Shown: positions 18,352 to 27,512 of the stretch, one piece after another | How positions within the stretch are numbered: position 1 is the stretch's first letter | Layout: every line of letters starts with the position of its first letter | Assembly: GCF_000012725.1 (NCBI RefSeq) | Contig: NC_007406.1 | Location: 372,001-436,000 of the forward strand | DNA from: Nitrobacter winogradskyi Nb-255 | GTDB taxonomy: Bacteria > Pseudomonadota > Alphaproteobacteria > Rhizobiales > Xanthobacteraceae | Length of the DNA: 64,000 nucleotides | Direction: 5' to 3' | Program-made: the position numbers and the translations under genes | The notes under the pieces: generated by a model | Seen by the model: the letters and a program-made list of their open reading frames with translations, nothing else | The model's database searches: none | Told to the model about the DNA's origin: nothing

Positions 18352-19089
18352 ATGCAGCCAACCGCCAATTTCACCGCAGCGAACCTGACCCGATCACTGC
18401 TGCGTCGGAGCCGGCAAGGCGCGCTGGCGACCCTGATGGCCGGCAGCGGCGACCCCTATTGCTCCCTTGTCAATGTCGCAAGCCATTACGATGGCTCACC
18501 AATTCTTCTGATCTCACGCCTTGCCGTGCATACCAAGAATCTGCTCGCGGATCCCAGGGTGTCGCTGATGCTGGACGAGCGCGCGGCCGGGGATCCCCTC
18601 GAAGGCTCGCGAATCATGGTCGCGGGAACCGCTGAGGAGGCGGATGGGGAACTCAAGGCGGTTTTGCGGAGGCGTTATCTGAACGTTCACCCCTCGGCGG
18701 AGGGATTTGCGGATTTCAATGATTTTTCGTTTTTCCGGATTCGGCTGAGCGGCGTTCACCTCGTGGCCGGTTTCGGGCGGATCGTCGATCTCAAGCCGGA
18801 AAAGGTTCTGACCAGCCTCGATGGCGCGGAGGCGCTGGTTGCGGCCGAACAGAATGCGATCGAACACATGAACCGCGATCATCGCGAGGCCTTGAATCTT
18901 TACGCCACGCGATTGCTCGGCGCGGCGGCGGCCGACTGGCGCTGCACCGGCTGCGATCCCGACGGCCTGGATATGAGCGCCGACAGGCATGATGCGTTGC
19001 GTCTGGATTTTCCGCGGCGGGTCGCCACCCCGGACGAACTTCGCGTGATTTTGAAAGATCTGGCGGAGAAGGCCCGCGCGGCGACCTAG
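18352..19089 (+). CDS. HugZ-like FMN-binding split-barrel protein with DUF2470 domain
   Basis: A 245-residue protein. Residues 10-150 match the pyridoxamine-phosphate-oxidase-like split barrel ([41 protein letters not shown]). Residues 160-245 match DUF2470 ([21 protein letters not shown]), the arrangement of HugZ-type proteins linked to heme use. Oxygenase activity on heme is not certain because many such proteins bind FMN or flavins instead. Its stop codon TAG is formed where the downstream intergenic repeat begins. Confidence 0.82.
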   Translation: MQPTANFTAANLTRSLLRRSRQGALATLMAGSGDPYCSLVNVASHYDGSPILLISRLAVHTKNLLADPRVSLMLDERAAGDPLEGSRIMVAGTAEEADGELKAVLRRRYLNVHPSAEGFADFNDFSFFRIRLSGVHLVAGFGRIVDLKPEKVLTSLDGAEALVAAEQNAIEHMNRDHREALNLYATRLLGAAAADWRCTGCDPDGLDMSADRHDALRLDFPRRVATPDELRVILKDLAEKARAAT

Positions 19090-19188
19090 AGCCTTCCGCT
19101 TCTGATAGTATCAGAAGCGGGCTCTATGATTTGATTTGACGCGTTTTCTTCACGCGAACCGGTGCCCACTTCGCTTGAAAACGCTCTA
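19087..19188. repeat. Intergenic palindromic repeat with TA-flanked ends
   Basis: Begins TAGAGCCTTCCGCTTCTGAT with a GCTTCTGAT/ATCAGAAGC hairpin, continues through the GACGCGTTTTCTTCACGCG segment common to the window, and ends AAAACGCTCTAG. The first TAG is the stop codon of the upstream gene. Lies between the HugZ-like gene and pckA. Confidence 0.85.
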
Positions 19189-19234
19189 GGCTCGATCCGG
19201 AAGTCGCCCTGGATTCGACGAGGAGGAATTTTCC

Positions 19235-20851
19235 GTGCCTGAGATAGGCGTGCGTAACGGCGCCTTCGGCGCCGATAAGTTTGGCCTCCAGAATCTCAAG
19301 GCCGTGTACTGGAATCCAGGCGCGCCGCAGCTTTATGAGCACGCACTGCGCTCGGGCGAAGCGATGGTGAATGCGGATGGCGCGCTATGCGCGGAAACCG
19401 GCATCTTTACCGGCCGCAGCCCGAAGGACAAATTCACGGTCCGCGATGCGGCCACGGATAAGAGTGTCTGGTGGGCCGGCAACCAGTCGATGACGCCTGA
19501 CCAGTTCGCCGCGTTGTATTCCGACTTTCTCGCGCACGCCCGGAACATGACGCTGTTCGCGCAGGACCTCTATGGCGGCGCCGACCCCAATTTCCGTATC
19601 AAGACCCGCGTTTTCACCGAACTGGCCTGGCACTCGCTTTTTATTCGCACCCTGCTGCGCCGGCCGGAAACATCGGAACTTGCCGCCTTCGTACCTGAAC
19701 TGACCGTCATCGACCTGCCGAGCTTCCGCGCCGATCCCCAAAGGCACGGCGTTCGCTCCGAGAACGTCGTGGCCATCGATTTCACACGCAGGATCATTCT
19801 CATCGGCGGATCGCATTACGCCGGGGAGATGAAGAAAAGCATCTTCACCACGCTGAATTATTACCTTCCCGATCAGGACGTGTTGCCGATGCACTGTTCG
19901 GCCAATGTCGGTCCCGGCGGCGACAGCGCGATTTTCTTCGGACTGTCGGGTACGGGTAAAACCACGCTGTCGGCTGATCCTGGGCGCACGCTGATCGGCG
20001 ACGACGAGCACGGCTGGAGCAAGGACGGCATCTTCAATTTCGAAGGGGGATGCTACGCCAAATGCATCCGGCTGTCGCGGGAGGCCGAGCCCGAGATTTA
20101 CGCCGCCTCGAAACGCTTCGGCGCGGTGCTTGAGAATGTCGTGCACGACGAAGTCACGCGCGTCCCCGATTTCAACGACGGCTCGAAGACCGAGAACACC
20201 CGTTCGGCCTATCCGCTCGAATTCATCCCGAACGCGTCGCTGACAGGTTGCGCCGGCCAGCCGAAGAATCTGGTCATGCTGGCGGCCGACGCTTTCGGCG
20301 TGCTGCCGCCCATCGCCAGGCTGACGCCGGCGCAGGCCATGTATCATTTTCTGTCGGGCTATACGGCAAAGGTGGCGGGAACCGAGCGCGACCTTGGCAA
20401 TGAGCCGCAGCCGGAATTTTCCGCCTGTTTTGGCTCGCCGTTCCTGCCGCGCCATCCCGGCGTCTACGGCAACATGCTGCGTGCCCTGATCGCGAAGCAC
20501 AACGTCGATTGCTGGCTGGTGAACACCGGCTGGACCGGGGGCAAATACGGGACCGGCCGCAGAATGCCGATCAAGGTGACGCGTGCCCTGCTAGGCGCCG
20601 CGCTTGACGGCTCCTTGCGCGGCGTTCCATTCCACGATGACAGGTATTTCGGATTCGCGGTTCCGACCTCGGTGCCCGGCGTCGAGCCGCATATCCTTGA
20701 TCCGATCAGGACCTGGGCCGACAAGATCGAGTTCGACAGGACGGCGCGCGCGCTGATCGGCATGTTCCGGCAGAACTTCACCAAATTCGAGAACGACGTC
20801 GATGCCGAGGTCCGCGAGGCGGCGCCCGGCACGATGATGGCGGCAGAGTAA
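19235..20851 (+). CDS. pckA: Phosphoenolpyruvate carboxykinase (ATP)
   Basis: A 538-residue gluconeogenic enzyme converting oxaloacetate and ATP to PEP, CO2 and ADP. The kinase-1a loop is [14 protein letters not shown], followed by kinase-2 LIGDDEHGW, and the Mn2+-binding region is present (FFGLSG, HCSANVG). Length matches the bacterial ATP-dependent type. Translation begins at GTG (19235) with a strong AGGAGGA site 9 bp upstream. Its position opposite the chvI operon is conserved across Rhizobiales, where ChvGI and the PTS proteins influence central carbon flux. Confidence 0.97.
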   Translation: MPEIGVRNGAFGADKFGLQNLKAVYWNPGAPQLYEHALRSGEAMVNADGALCAETGIFTGRSPKDKFTVRDAATDKSVWWAGNQSMTPDQFAALYSDFLAHARNMTLFAQDLYGGADPNFRIKTRVFTELAWHSLFIRTLLRRPETSELAAFVPELTVIDLPSFRADPQRHGVRSENVVAIDFTRRIILIGGSHYAGEMKKSIFTTLNYYLPDQDVLPMHCSANVGPGGDSAIFFGLSGTGKTTLSADPGRTLIGDDEHGWSKDGIFNFEGGCYAKCIRLSREAEPEIYAASKRFGAVLENVVHDEVTRVPDFNDGSKTENTRSAYPLEFIPNASLTGCAGQPKNLVMLAADAFGVLPPIARLTPAQAMYHFLSGYTAKVAGTERDLGNEPQPEFSACFGSPFLPRHPGVYGNMLRALIAKHNVDCWLVNTGWTGGKYGTGRRMPIKVTRALLGAALDGSLRGVPFHDDRYFGFAVPTSVPGVEPHILDPIRTWADKIEFDRTARALIGMFRQNFTKFENDVDAEVREAAPGTMMAAE

Positions 20852-20870
20852 TGTTGGGAACGATGAAGGC

Positions 20871-21761
20871 ATGATCAGCAGACGAGGTTTGTGGCCTGTC
20901 GGTGCGGGGCTGGCCGGGCTTGTCGTCATGGGCCGGGCCGGCTTTGCGGTTGCCCCCGCCGCATTGCAGGACAGGTTTGTCGAGGAACTGAAACGGTTGG
21001 AAAATCAAACAGGCGGGAGACTGGGCGTCGCACTGCTCGATGCCGGCACCGGCCAGCACGTCGGCCATCGAATGGATGAGCCATTCCCGATGTGCAGCAC
21101 GTTCAAGGTGCTGGCGGCGGGCGCCCTTCTTCAGGGCGTCGATGCTGGCAAGGAGGATCTCGCGCGGCGAATCTATTTCAATGAGGCCGATCTGGTGGCC
21201 CATTCGCCGGAGACTCGCAAACACGTCGGTCCGACCGGCATGACCGTTGCCGAACTGTGCAAGGCCGCGATAACGCTCAGCGACAACACCGCGGGCAATC
21301 TGCTGCTTGCGAGTATCGGCGGTCCACAGGGGCTGACGGCCTTCGCACGAAGGCTTGGCGACGAGGTGACGCGCCTCGACCGGATCGAGACCGAACTCAA
21401 TGAGTCGGTGCCGGGCGATCCGCGCGACACGACCACGCCGAGTGCGATGGCCGCAAACCTGCGAGCGCTCGCGCTGGGCGATGTGCTGTCGGTGAAATCA
21501 CGCACGCAACTTGTGGGCTGGCTGGTCGCAAATACCACCGGCGACAAGCGGCTGTGCGCCGGATTGCCGGCCGGCTGGCGGGCCGGCGACAAGACCGGAA
21601 CCGGCGAGCGGGGGACTGCGAACGATGTCGCCGTGATCTGGCCGCCCGACCGCGCGCCCTTCGTCGTAACGGCCTATCTCACCGGCGCCACCGTCCCGGC
21701 GGATCGGCAGAATGCGGTCATGGCAGCCATCGGACGCGCGGTCACGACCGTGTTGGCCTGA
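20871..21761 (+). CDS. Class A beta-lactamase
   Basis: A 296-residue serine beta-lactamase that hydrolyses beta-lactam rings in the periplasm. Motifs by Ambler numbering: S70 in CSTFK, SDN loop (130-132), E166 and N170 in [11 protein letters not shown], and KTG (234-236) in DKTGTGERG. Position 69 is Cys, but position 238 is Gly, so the C69-C238 disulfide of class A carbapenemases is not formed. The leader [10 protein letters not shown] resembles a Tat signal. It starts 19 bp after pckA and overlaps the convergent arginase gene by 20 bp. No ampR-type regulator is adjacent. Confidence 0.93.
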   Translation: MISRRGLWPVGAGLAGLVVMGRAGFAVAPAALQDRFVEELKRLENQTGGRLGVALLDAGTGQHVGHRMDEPFPMCSTFKVLAAGALLQGVDAGKEDLARRIYFNEADLVAHSPETRKHVGPTGMTVAELCKAAITLSDNTAGNLLLASIGGPQGLTAFARRLGDEVTRLDRIETELNESVPGDPRDTTTPSAMAANLRALALGDVLSVKSRTQLVGWLVANTTGDKRLCAGLPAGWRAGDKTGTGERGTANDVAVIWPPDRAPFVVTAYLTGATVPADRQNAVMAAIGRAVTTVLA

Positions 21762-22746
21762 TTTTCGCGACCTGCGCGGGCCTCGGCTCGCTGAGGGTGT
21801 TGCTCGGGGTCGGACGATCGGTGATCTGCTGCCCGAACAGGCTGGCGAGCAATTCCACCGCGACCCGCGCGGTCCGCCCGCGCTCATCGAGAAACGGATT
21901 GAGTTCGACGATATCCACCGAACCGACCAATCCGGAATCGTACAGCAACTCCATCACCAGGTGCGCTTCGCGGTAGGTCGCTCCTCCGGGAACGGTGGTG
22001 CCGACGCCGGGCGCGATGCCGGGATCCAGGACGTCGAGATCGAAGCTGAGATGCAGCACGCCGTTGCGCGCCCTGACCCGCTCGATGACGCGATGAATCA
22101 GGACGGCCACGCCGAACTCATCGATCGCGCGCATGTCGGCGACGGCGATGCGACGGTCCTGCACCAGCTTCTTCTCGAGCGGATCGATCGAATGGATGCC
22201 GAACAGGTCCAGATGCGCCGGCGGGATGGAGGCGCGCGGCTCGTCGCCGAGCAGGCCATCAAGCCCGGACTCCCCGCACACGAAAGCGGCGGACATGCCG
22301 TGCATATTGGCGGTCATGGTCGTCAGCGGCGTATTGTAATCGGCGTGAGCGTCGAGCCACAGCACGAACAGTTCGCGTCCCTGTTCATGCCAGTAGCGAG
22401 CGACGCCGTTGATCGAACCCATCGACAGGCTGTGGTCGCCGCCAAGAAAGATCGGGATCGCGCCGGACCTCGCCAGATCATAAGCGCGCGGGCTGAGCGC
22501 GCGGATCCAGGTCTGGATATCGCGGTAGTTGTTGGCCTTGGCGGGAATTGCGTCGGTTGCCGGCGCGACCCCGGCGAGGGCGATGTCGCCGTGATCCAGC
22601 ACATCGATGCCCAGGCTCTCCAGCACCGGCGTGATGCCTGCTGTGCGCAGCGCGGCCGGCCCCATCAAGGTGCCGCGTTGCGATGCGCCCATGTCGATGG
22701 GAACGCCGAGTAGCGCGACCTTTCGGCGATCGGTCATGGTCGTCAT
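21742..22746 (-). CDS. rocF: Arginase
   Basis: A 334-residue ureohydrolase converting arginine to ornithine and urea. The Mn2+ ligands are all present: [14 protein letters not shown] and SFDLDVLDP, plus the active-site GLREV-equivalent HGMSAAF. The ATG (22746) overlaps the ligD TGA (ATGA), so the arginase message continues from ligD, an odd pairing. Its 3' end overlaps the beta-lactamase gene tail to tail. The last 30 residues are a Pro/Thr-rich tail without known function. Confidence 0.94.
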   Translation of the reverse strand: MTTMTDRRKVALLGVPIDMGASQRGTLMGPAALRTAGITPVLESLGIDVLDHGDIALAGVAPATDAIPAKANNYRDIQTWIRALSPRAYDLARSGAIPIFLGGDHSLSMGSINGVARYWHEQGRELFVLWLDAHADYNTPLTTMTANMHGMSAAFVCGESGLDGLLGDEPRASIPPAHLDLFGIHSIDPLEKKLVQDRRIAVADMRAIDEFGVAVLIHRVIERVRARNGVLHLSFDLDVLDPGIAPGVGTTVPGGATYREAHLVMELLYDSGLVGSVDIVELNPFLDERGRTARVAVELLASLFGQQITDRPTPSNTLSEPRPAQVAKIRPTRS

Positions 22747-25484
22747 CGCACCAGCCTGCCGATCGCGGCGGCGAGCGGGCGCGCGGCGCTGTCATAGTCC
22801 GCCCATGCCTTGCTCTTTTTCAGAAGGTCGGGCGCGGTGCGGAGCGTGAAGCGTTTCGGATCGAGGCCGGTTTTTACCTGCGCCCAGTTCAGCGGCATGG
22901 ATACGGTAGCGCCGGGACGCGCGCGCGGCGACAGCGGCGCGACCGCGGTCGATTTGGTGTCGTTGCGAAGATAATCGAGAAAGATCTTACCCTCGCGCTG
23001 CTTCTTCGACATGTTGATGAGATACTTGTCGGGTGCGTCAGCGGCCATTTGTTCGCAGACGGCCTGGGCGAACATTTTGGCCTGCTTCCAGTTCAATCCG
23101 TCTTTGGGCCCGATTGCAAGCGGCGTGACGACGTGCAGGCCCTTGCCGCCGGTGGTCTTGCAGAAGCTTTCGAGCTTGAGCGCCTCCAGCCGCTGCCTCA
23201 TTTCCCTCGCTGCGGCGATCACGTCGGGAAATGCGACATCCGGCGCGGGGTCGAGGTCGAAGACCAGCCGCCCAGGCACCGTATATTCGTCTGGCGCGCA
23301 ATTCCACGGATGCAGTTCGATGCCGCCGATCTGCGCCACCGCCGCCAGCGCCTCGACGCGGTCGATCTGCAGATAAGGCTTCCGGTCGTCTGACACCTTC
23401 GCCTGCGTGACCAGATCAGACAGGCCCGGCATGGCGTGGCGCTGGAAGAAGGTCTCACTGTGGATGCCGTCCGGCGCGCGCACGATCGAACACGGCCGTC
23501 CGCGGATGTGGCCGATCATCCAGCCGCCCACGGCCTCCATGTAGGCGGCAAGATCGTGCTTGGTGACCGGCCGCTTGTCGCCTGCGTCTGGCCACAGCGC
23601 TTTATCCGGATGCGAGATCGCAACGCCCATCACCGTCGAGCGATCGCGCGCCGCAGACGTGCGAGACTGCCGCGATGTCGTCGGGTCAGAGCGTGCGGCG
23701 GCGGCGGCTCTCGTGCCGGGCCGTGTGGCCTTCGGCCTCGCCTTGTCGAGCTTTAAGGCCGCCGCACGGGTCGGCATCTCCGCCGTGACCTCGCGCGCCG
23801 GCTTGTCCGCGCGCAGTCCCTTGAAGGCGGCTTGCCGGACCATGCCGTCATCGGTCCAGCCGGCGAATTCGATCTCGGCGACGAGTTCGGGCTTCAGCCA
23901 ATGGACGTCGCGGCCGCCGGCCGGCGCGTTCTTGCCGGAGAACGGACTTTTCGATGCGGCCGCCGCCTTCAGCGCCGGCATGATGCGTTTCACGGTGTCG
24001 CGGCCGTAGCCGGTGCCGACGATGCCGGTATAGACGAGGCGGTCGCCGTTATGGACGCCGGCCATCAGCGAGCGGAATTTGTCGCCTGTTGTTTTCCAGC
24101 CGCCGATCACGACCTCATGGCCGGGGCGGCTCTTGGTCTTGAGCCAACTGCCGCGGCGGCCGGCGCGATAGGCCGCGTCGATGCGTTTGGAGATGATGCC
24201 CTCGAGGCCGGACTCGCGCGCCGTTGCCAGCATCTGTTCGCCGTCCACGTCGAAATGCTCCACATAGCGGATCGTTGCGCGGTTCGATTTCGCAGAGCGT
24301 CCCAGCAATTTGCGAAGCTGGTCCTTGCGCGCCAGCAGCGGCAGCGGGCGTAGATCCTCACCTTCCGTAAACAGCAGGTCGAACGCGAAGTACACCAGCG
24401 CATCCGTCCTGCCTTCGGCCAGCGCGGCCTGCATCGCCGGGAAATCCGGATCGCCATTGGCGTTCAGCGCGACGATCTCGCCGTCGATGAGGGCGTCCGG
24501 CAACTTCGCGGCCGCCTTCGCGATGGCTGGAAACCTGTCGGTCCAGTCAAGTCCCTTGCGGGTTCTGAGCGTGACCGCGCCGCTCTCGATCCGCATCTGG
24601 ATGCGATAGCCGTCGAGTTTGATCTCATGCACCCAGCTATCCGCCGACGGCGGGCGCGTTGCCGCTTCGCAAAGCTGAAGTCCCGCGAAGTCCGGCATCT
24701 TGCTTTTGATCGCGTGAGCCCTGGCGGTTTGTGGTCTGCTTTCCTTCAGCGTCGTCTTGCCGGTTGAAGCGGGTTGTGCGCTCGCCTTTGCCGGCCGCCT
24801 CTCTGCCCTGGCGCGCGCTCTTGCTGCGACTCCCTTGTTCGAATCCCAAACCGCATCCGAACCCGCGATCCGCCGGGTCATCATGAAAGGCTCCGGCGCC
24901 TTGCCCTTGCCTTCGGCGATCTGTTCAAGGGTCCGGTTCGATGCAACCGAACGATCCTGTTTCAGCACATCCTCGCCGTCACCCGGCCTGGCGTAATCGT
25001 CGCGGTGCTTGATCAGCAGCCAGTTGGTGCGCTTTCCGCCGCTGCGGTCGTTCTTCATGCGCACCAGCACCCATTCGCCTCTGAGCTTCTCGCCCATCAG
25101 CGCGAATTTGAGGTCGCCCTTGGCGAGGCCCTTGGCCGGATCGTCGGCGTACCAGTAGCCGCGATCCCAGATCGCCACGGTGCCGCCGCCATACTGGCCT
25201 TTCGGAATGGTGCCTTCGAAGTCGCCGTAGTCGAGCGGATGATCCTCGACCTCGACGGCCAGCCGCTTCACGGCCGGATCGAGCGAGGGACCGCGCGTCA
25301 CCGCCCAGGATTTGAAGACCCCATCATACTCAAGGCGGAAGTCGTAATGCAGTCGGGTGGCGTCGTGCTTCTGAATCACGAATCGCCGCTGCCTTGCGGG
25401 CGCGATGCGCGCCCCGCCGCTGGGCTCGGCGGTTTTTGAGAAGTCACGCTTGTTGCGATAGGTGCTCAGTTTTCGCGAGGGCAC
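22743..25484 (-). CDS. ligD: ATP-dependent DNA ligase D (NHEJ)
   Basis: A 913-residue multifunctional end-joining enzyme. Order: N-terminal 3'-phosphoesterase (residues about 30-190; [34 protein letters not shown]); central ATP-dependent ligase (about 270-560; nucleotidyl lysine in [11 protein letters not shown]); C-terminal AEP-type polymerase/primase (about 610-910; [32 protein letters not shown]). This PE-LIG-POL order is the usual one of Rhizobiales LigD. It repairs double-strand breaks with Ku, encoded just upstream. Confidence 0.96.
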   Translation of the reverse strand: MPSRKLSTYRNKRDFSKTAEPSGGARIAPARQRRFVIQKHDATRLHYDFRLEYDGVFKSWAVTRGPSLDPAVKRLAVEVEDHPLDYGDFEGTIPKGQYGGGTVAIWDRGYWYADDPAKGLAKGDLKFALMGEKLRGEWVLVRMKNDRSGGKRTNWLLIKHRDDYARPGDGEDVLKQDRSVASNRTLEQIAEGKGKAPEPFMMTRRIAGSDAVWDSNKGVAARARARAERRPAKASAQPASTGKTTLKESRPQTARAHAIKSKMPDFAGLQLCEAATRPPSADSWVHEIKLDGYRIQMRIESGAVTLRTRKGLDWTDRFPAIAKAAAKLPDALIDGEIVALNANGDPDFPAMQAALAEGRTDALVYFAFDLLFTEGEDLRPLPLLARKDQLRKLLGRSAKSNRATIRYVEHFDVDGEQMLATARESGLEGIISKRIDAAYRAGRRGSWLKTKSRPGHEVVIGGWKTTGDKFRSLMAGVHNGDRLVYTGIVGTGYGRDTVKRIMPALKAAAASKSPFSGKNAPAGGRDVHWLKPELVAEIEFAGWTDDGMVRQAAFKGLRADKPAREVTAEMPTRAAALKLDKARPKATRPGTRAAAAARSDPTTSRQSRTSAARDRSTVMGVAISHPDKALWPDAGDKRPVTKHDLAAYMEAVGGWMIGHIRGRPCSIVRAPDGIHSETFFQRHAMPGLSDLVTQAKVSDDRKPYLQIDRVEALAAVAQIGGIELHPWNCAPDEYTVPGRLVFDLDPAPDVAFPDVIAAAREMRQRLEALKLESFCKTTGGKGLHVVTPLAIGPKDGLNWKQAKMFAQAVCEQMAADAPDKYLINMSKKQREGKIFLDYLRNDTKSTAVAPLSPRARPGATVSMPLNWAQVKTGLDPKRFTLRTAPDLLKKSKAWADYDSAARPLAAAIGRLVR

Positions 25485-25533
25485 GGCGTCGGTTCCACCG
25501 AGGTCGGATGCGGGAAGGGGTGAGGCTCTGGGA

Positions 25534-25719
25534 TCACGTCCTATTTTCTGACGCCCGCGCTTTTGCGCAGAGCGTCCTTGAGATCGATCGGCCTGCGTGC
25601 TTTTTCAGGAGGTCGGCGAACGCCTCGTCCGCCAGATCCTGAAGGGTCGCCATGCGGTCATGGCCCAGTTGCGTCAGCGCGGTCATGGTCTCGTCGTCGA
25701 AGGCGATCAGCTTGCGCAT
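25534..25719 (-). CDS. 61-residue protein encoded between ku and ligD (ribbon-helix-helix-like)
   Basis: A small protein, [20 protein letters not shown] then a helix [15 protein letters not shown] and a basic tail. The strand plus two helices pattern ([21 protein letters not shown]) resembles a ribbon-helix-helix DNA-binding unit. It starts 12 bp after the ku stop and ends 49 bp before ligD, so all three are very probably one transcript. It could be a repressor of the operon or a DNA-end accessory factor; neither is shown. No known name. Confidence 0.72.
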   Translation of the reverse strand: MRKLIAFDDETMTALTQLGHDRMATLQDLADEAFADLLKKHAGRSISRTLCAKARASENRT

Positions 25720-25731
25720 GTCCGCGTCCGG

Positions 25732-26715
25732 CTATCCGGCCTTGCGCCTTGCCGCGGGCGATTTTCTCGCGGCGCGCGCTTTGGCCGGTCGCTTCGCGGG
25801 CTCGCGCTTGGATTCCTTGGCGGCTTTTTTGCCTTCGATCGGAAACAGCATTTCGCGTTGACCTTCGACGCGCTTCTTTGACCTCTTGTTGGACCGCTTG
25901 TCTTTCGCGGCAGCAGCAGGGGTTTCTTTTCGCTCGGCGTTGCCGCCCTTCAGGCTCTGCCGCAAGGCGTCCATCAGGTTGATGACATTGCCTTCGGTCC
26001 TGGCCCTGGCTTTCGCGATCGGGTGGCCTGCCTTCTTCTGCTCGATCAACTCCAGCAGCGCGGCCTCGTAATGATCCTCGAAGGCCGTCGGTTCGAAGCT
26101 GCCGGACTTCTGCTCGACGATATGCGCGGCAAGGTCGAGCATGTCCCTGGTGATCTTCACATCCTTGATGTCGTCGAAGTAGTCGGATGCCTCGCGTACC
26201 TCGTAAGCGTAGCGCAGCAAAAGGCCGACCAGCCCGTTGTCGCGCGCCTGGAGCGCGATGACGTGCTCGCGGTTGGTCAGCACCACCCTGGCCAGCGCGA
26301 CCTTGCCGGTCGCCTTGATGGTGTCGCGGATCACCGCATAGGCGTCATGTCCGACCTTGCCGTCCGGCACCAGATAATACGGCCTGACGATATAGAGATC
26401 ATCGATCTCCGCGCGTGGCACGAACCGGTCGATATCGATGGTGCGGGTGGACTCCAGCGCGATGTTGTCGAGTTCGTCCTTCGTCACTTCAAGATAGGTA
26501 TCGGTGTCGATCTTGTACCCCTTGACGATATCGTCGTTGTCGACTTCCTCGCCGGTCTCAGAATCGACCTTCTGATACTTGATGCGGTGCCCGGTCCTGC
26601 GATTGATCTGGTTGAAGCTGACCTTCTCGGACTCCGACGTCGCGGGGAAAAGGGCTACGGGGCAGGTCACGAGGGACAGGCGAAGAAAGCCTTTCCAGTT
26701 CGCACGCGGGGCCAT
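25732..26715 (-). CDS. ku: DNA end-binding protein Ku
   Basis: A 327-residue bacterial Ku that forms a ring on double-strand break ends and recruits LigD. The core (residues 1-255) shows RANWKGFLRLSLVTCPVALF at the start, plus YYLVPDG and the EVREASDYFDD region. The C-terminal 70 residues are a Lys/Arg/Ala-rich extension of the kind that binds DNA. The ATG at 26715 (MAPRANWKGF) is chosen over one 11 codons upstream. First gene of the ku-small protein-ligD-arginase run. Confidence 0.95.
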   Translation of the reverse strand: MAPRANWKGFLRLSLVTCPVALFPATSESEKVSFNQINRRTGHRIKYQKVDSETGEEVDNDDIVKGYKIDTDTYLEVTKDELDNIALESTRTIDIDRFVPRAEIDDLYIVRPYYLVPDGKVGHDAYAVIRDTIKATGKVALARVVLTNREHVIALQARDNGLVGLLLRYAYEVREASDYFDDIKDVKITRDMLDLAAHIVEQKSGSFEPTAFEDHYEAALLELIEQKKAGHPIAKARARTEGNVINLMDALRQSLKGGNAERKETPAAAAKDKRSNKRSKKRVEGQREMLFPIEGKKAAKESKREPAKRPAKARAARKSPAARRKAG

Positions 26716-26860
26716 CGGAGAACTCCATATGCAAGACACGCTAGGCAAGACACATTAATCCTGCGGCGCGCGAAACGTTCCGCGCGGCACGGTCGCGCCT
26801 ACGGGCTTCCGTGTCGCCAGCTTTCTTTGTTTCTTCTTTGTTCCGTGCGGCGCCGAACGA

Positions 26861-27472
26861 TCAGCGTGCGGTGCTGAAGGCGAACCAGATGGCGATGGCC
26901 GCGAGCGCCACCGCCAGCACGCGGCGGACGGTCCTTCGCTTGTCCGCCGTCCGGATCGCGCTTTGCAGGCGCGAGGCCAGCAGCACGATCGCGAGATGGA
27001 CCACCGTGGCGACGCCGACATAGACAGCCGACAGCGTCAGCGTCTGCATCGCGACCGATCCCTTGCCGATCTGGACGAAGTCCGGCAGCACCGCGACATA
27101 GAACACCGCCGCCTTGGGATTCAGAAGGTTGGTGATGAGGCCGCGGCGAAACGCCTGCGCTGGCCGGATGTCGGGATCGCCATTGTTACCTGCGGAGGTC
27201 TCCGTTTCGCGTGCCCACGCCTCCCAGGCCAGCCAAAGCAGGTAGACGACACCGCCCCAGCGCAGCACCTCGTAGAGCAGCGGTGAACTGTCGATCGCCG
27301 CGCTGAGACCCAGCGCCGCCACCAGTCCATAAACGGCGAGGCCGAGAGCGACGCCGCCAACGGCCGCGAGGCCGGCGCGGATGCCTTGTGACAGCGACAG
27401 CGCGGCAAGATAGGCCATGTTCGGACCCGGCGTCATCTCGATGACGAGCGAGGTCAGCGCGAACGCGAGCAA
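26861..27472 (-). CDS. LysE/RhtB family amino-acid exporter
   Basis: A 203-residue inner-membrane protein with about six hydrophobic segments. The family signature is EMTPGPNMAYLAALSLSQG near the N-terminus, and the NLLNPKAAVFYVAVLPDF loop follows. It exports amino acids or derivatives; the substrate is not predictable. The only plausible start is TTG at 27472 unless translation begins inside the polA 3' end; the gene is 40 bp downstream of polA on the same strand. Confidence 0.87.
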   Translation of the reverse strand: MLAFALTSLVIEMTPGPNMAYLAALSLSQGIRAGLAAVGGVALGLAVYGLVAALGLSAAIDSSPLLYEVLRWGGVVYLLWLAWEAWARETETSAGNNGDPDIRPAQAFRRGLITNLLNPKAAVFYVAVLPDFVQIGKGSVAMQTLTLSAVYVGVATVVHLAIVLLASRLQSAIRTADKRRTVRRVLAVALAAIAIWFAFSTAR

Positions 27473-27512
27473 TCCGGAAAGATTATCGCCAAAGAGGCCG
27501 CTCGAAAACGCG

